Program-made: the position numbers and the translations under genes
Origin: Lysobacteraceae bacterium
Lineage (GTDB): Bacteria > Pseudomonadota > Gammaproteobacteria > Xanthomonadales > Xanthomonadaceae
NCBI GenBank assembly: GCA_027483745.1
Contig: JAIXTZ010000061.1
Coordinates: 1 to 5,635 of the forward strand
Direction: 5' to 3'
Length of the DNA: 5,635 nt
The notes under the pieces: model-generated
The model's input: the letters and a program-made list of their open reading frames with translations, nothing else
Databases searched by the model: none
What the model was told of the DNA's origin: nothing
Shown: in pieces, positions 4,050-5,635 of the stretch
Numbering within the stretch: position 1 is the first letter of the stretch
Layout of the letters: the number at the start of each line of letters is the position of its first letter

Positions 4050-5635
4050 ATGCGATCGACCCTGCTGTTCGCTGCCCTCGCCCTCGCGCTCGGCACCGCC
4101 GAAGCCGCCGAGACCCAGCGCTACGTCGTGCTGACGCCGGAGGCCACCATCGGCCACCTGCATGCCACGGTCGACGGCGACACCGTCAGCGTCGATTACG
4201 ACGTCAAGGACAACGGGCGCGGGCCGACGATGAAGGAAACGCTGCGGCTGTCGGACGCCGGGCTTCCGGTCGAATGGTCGATCTCCGGTGCGACGACGTT
4301 TGGCAGCAAGGTCGACGAACGCTTCGCCGTCGCCAACGGCAAGGCCACGTGGAAGGACGCTGTGGGCACCGGCGAGGCGGCCAACGCGGCCGGCGCGCTC
4401 TACATTGGCCAGAGCGGCACGCCGTGGGCGCTGGGCGTGTATGCCCGCGCGCTGATGGCCGATGGCGACGGCCGCATCGCCACGCTGCCGGGCGGCGAAC
4501 TTCGGCTGGAGAAGGGCGACACGCTGGAGGTCGGCAGCGGCGACGCCAAGCAGACCGTCCAGCGCGTCACGCTCTCCGGCCTCGACCTCGACCCGACGCA
4601 CCTGATGGTCGAAGCCGACGGCGACCTGTTCGCCGTGCTCGCCACCCGCGGCCTGCTGATCCGCGAAGGCTACGAGGCGGACGCCGAGCGCCTGCGCCAG
4701 CTCACGGTCGCGCTGGGCGAGCAGCGCTTCATCGCGATGCAGGCCGAGGTCGCCCACCGCTACGAGCACCCCGTCCGCATCCGCAACGTGCGCGTGTTCG
4801 ACCCGAAGACCGGCACGCGCTCCGAACCGGTGAGCGTGGTGGTCTACCGCAACCGCATCAGCGGCATCCAGCCGCTCGACGCCACCGGCACCGGCCCCGA
4901 GGTCATCGTCGAGGGCGAAGGCGGCACCCTGGTTCCCGGCATGTACGAGATGCATGGGCACATCGGCCAGAACCGCACCGTGCTCAACCTCGCCGCCGGC
5001 ATCACCTCGGTGCGCGACATGGGCAACGACAACGACGTGCTCGACCGCCTGATCCAGAACATCGAGAGCGGCAAGCTCGCCGGCCCGCGCATCACCCGCG
5101 CCGGCTTCATCGAGGGCCGCAGCCCGTTCAACTCGAACAACGGCTACCTCGTCACCAGCCAGGCCCAGGCGCTCGAGGCCGTGCGCTGGTACGCCGCGCG
5201 CGGCTTCCCGCAGATCAAGCTCTACAACAGCATGAACCCGGCGTGGTCGGCGGCCGCCGCGGCGGAGGCGCATCGCCTCGGCCTGCGCGTCTCGGGCCAC
5301 ATCCCGGCCTTCACCAATGCCGACGCGATGATCGAGGCCGGCTACGACGAGCTCACCCACATCAACCAGGTGATGCTGGGCTGGGTGCTGACGCCGGAGG
5401 AAGACACCCGCACCCTGCTGCGCCTCACCGCGCTGAAGCGCCTCGACCAGCTGGACCTGCAATCCCCGCGCGTGCGCAAGACGATGGATGCGATCGTCGC
5501 GAAGAAGGTAGCCGTCGAGCCGACGCTCGCCATCCACGAGAACCTGCTGCTCAACCAGGATGGCCAGGTGCCGAGCGGCCAGGCCGAATGGATCGCGAAC
5601 CTGCCGATCGGCGCGCAGCGCAACGCCAAGCGGGC
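4050..5635 (+). CDS. Exported metal-dependent amidohydrolase with a long N-terminal extra domain (3' end outside window)
   Basis: The frame runs from ATG 4050 to the window edge without a stop, giving 528 residues plus two bases. Residues 1-20 are a signal peptide with a likely cut after AEA, so it acts in the periplasm or outside. About 210 residues (23-235) follow that are mostly strand-like and include a KDNGRGP motif near 53-59. They are not part of the usual amidohydrolase fold. The catalytic part begins near residue 243 with the typical IRNVRVFDPKTG, then VPGMYEMHGH, where H302 and H304 form the HxH metal pair. Later come K390 (QIKLYN), the candidate carboxylated bridging lysine, H417 (SGHIP) and H437 (THINQ). 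These match the H-x-H / K / H / H order of the superfamily, and the final aspartate should lie beyond the edge. The substrate is unknown; relatives of the imidazolonepropionase-like group act on dipeptides and cyclic amides. Confidence 0.88.
   Translation, partial: MRSTLLFAALALALGTAEAAETQRYVVLTPEATIGHLHATVDGDTVSVDYDVKDNGRGPTMKETLRLSDAGLPVEWSISGATTFGSKVDERFAVANGKATWKDAVGTGEAANAAGALYIGQSGTPWALGVYARALMADGDGRIATLPGGELRLEKGDTLEVGSGDAKQTVQRVTLSGLDLDPTHLMVEADGDLFAVLATRGLLIREGYEADAERLRQLTVALGEQRFIAMQAEVAHRYEHPVRIRNVRVFDPKTGTRSEPVSVVVYRNRISGIQPLDATGTGPEVIVEGEGGTLVPGMYEMHGHIGQNRTVLNLAAGITSVRDMGNDNDVLDRLIQNIESGKLAGPRITRAGFIEGRSPFNSNNGYLVTSQAQALEAVRWYAARGFPQIKLYNSMNPAWSAAAAAEAHRLGLRVSGHIPAFTNADAMIEAGYDELTHINQVMLGWVLTPEEDTRTLLRLTALKRLDQLDLQSPRVRKTMDAIVAKKVAVEPTLAIHENLLLNQDGQVPSGQAEWIANLPIGAQRNAKR

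Noticed and set aside
4005..5537. Very long minus-strand open frame that extends the DUF4105 gene upstream to 5537 (808 codons in all).
   Set aside because: The extra part is antisense to the amidohydrolase, its translation is a His/Asp/Ala/Val/Arg-rich low-complexity product, and the DUF4105 protein has its own N-terminal membrane anchor at the ATG 4004 or 3980 start. GC-rich genes often leave an antisense frame open.

Overview
The window is chromosomal DNA from a GC-rich bacterium, with third codon positions almost always G or C. The gene set (exported Blc-type lipocalin, DUF4105 protein, exported amidohydrolase with a long N-terminal extension, SpeE-like enzyme next to a TonB-C-like exported protein, SemiSWEET) and the codon style fit a gammaproteobacterium of the Xanthomonadaceae/Lysobacteraceae type. 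That assignment is inference from gene content. I see no insertion sequence, phage gene, CRISPR array, tRNA or rRNA, and nothing compositionally foreign.

Layout. At 1-246 (+) lies the 3' end of a multi-spanning membrane protein. It converges on, and overlaps by 36 bp, a run of four minus-strand genes read from right to left. These are a SemiSWEET-type PQ-loop transporter (2465-2190), an exported TonB-C-terminal-like protein (2109-1606), a spermidine-synthase-like Rossmann enzyme (1613-900, overlapping the previous gene by 8 nt) and a membrane protein of unknown function (846-211). A divergent gap of 112 bp separates this run from a plus-strand secreted lipocalin (2578-3171). The lipocalin in turn converges on, and overlaps by 61 bp, a minus-strand membrane-anchored DUF4105 protein (4004-3111). 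A short divergent gap of 45 bp then leads to a plus-strand exported metal-dependent amidohydrolase (4050 to the right edge, incomplete).

How the genes may work together. The tightest link is between the TonB-C-like protein and the SpeE-like enzyme, because of their overlapping stop and start. Most of the other products act in the envelope: three have cleavable-looking export signals, and the DUF4105 protein has an N-terminal membrane anchor. The lipocalin and the DUF4105 protein could both act on lipids or lipoproteins, but they are convergent rather than co-transcribed, so that link is weak. No gene-free stretch exceeds 112 bp. I did not find a clearly new multi-gene system. The items most worth following are the stand-alone DUF4105 protein with its His/Cys pair, the SpeE-like enzyme with an altered nucleotide-binding loop, and a hairpin that would cover the ribosome binding site of the 846-211 gene.
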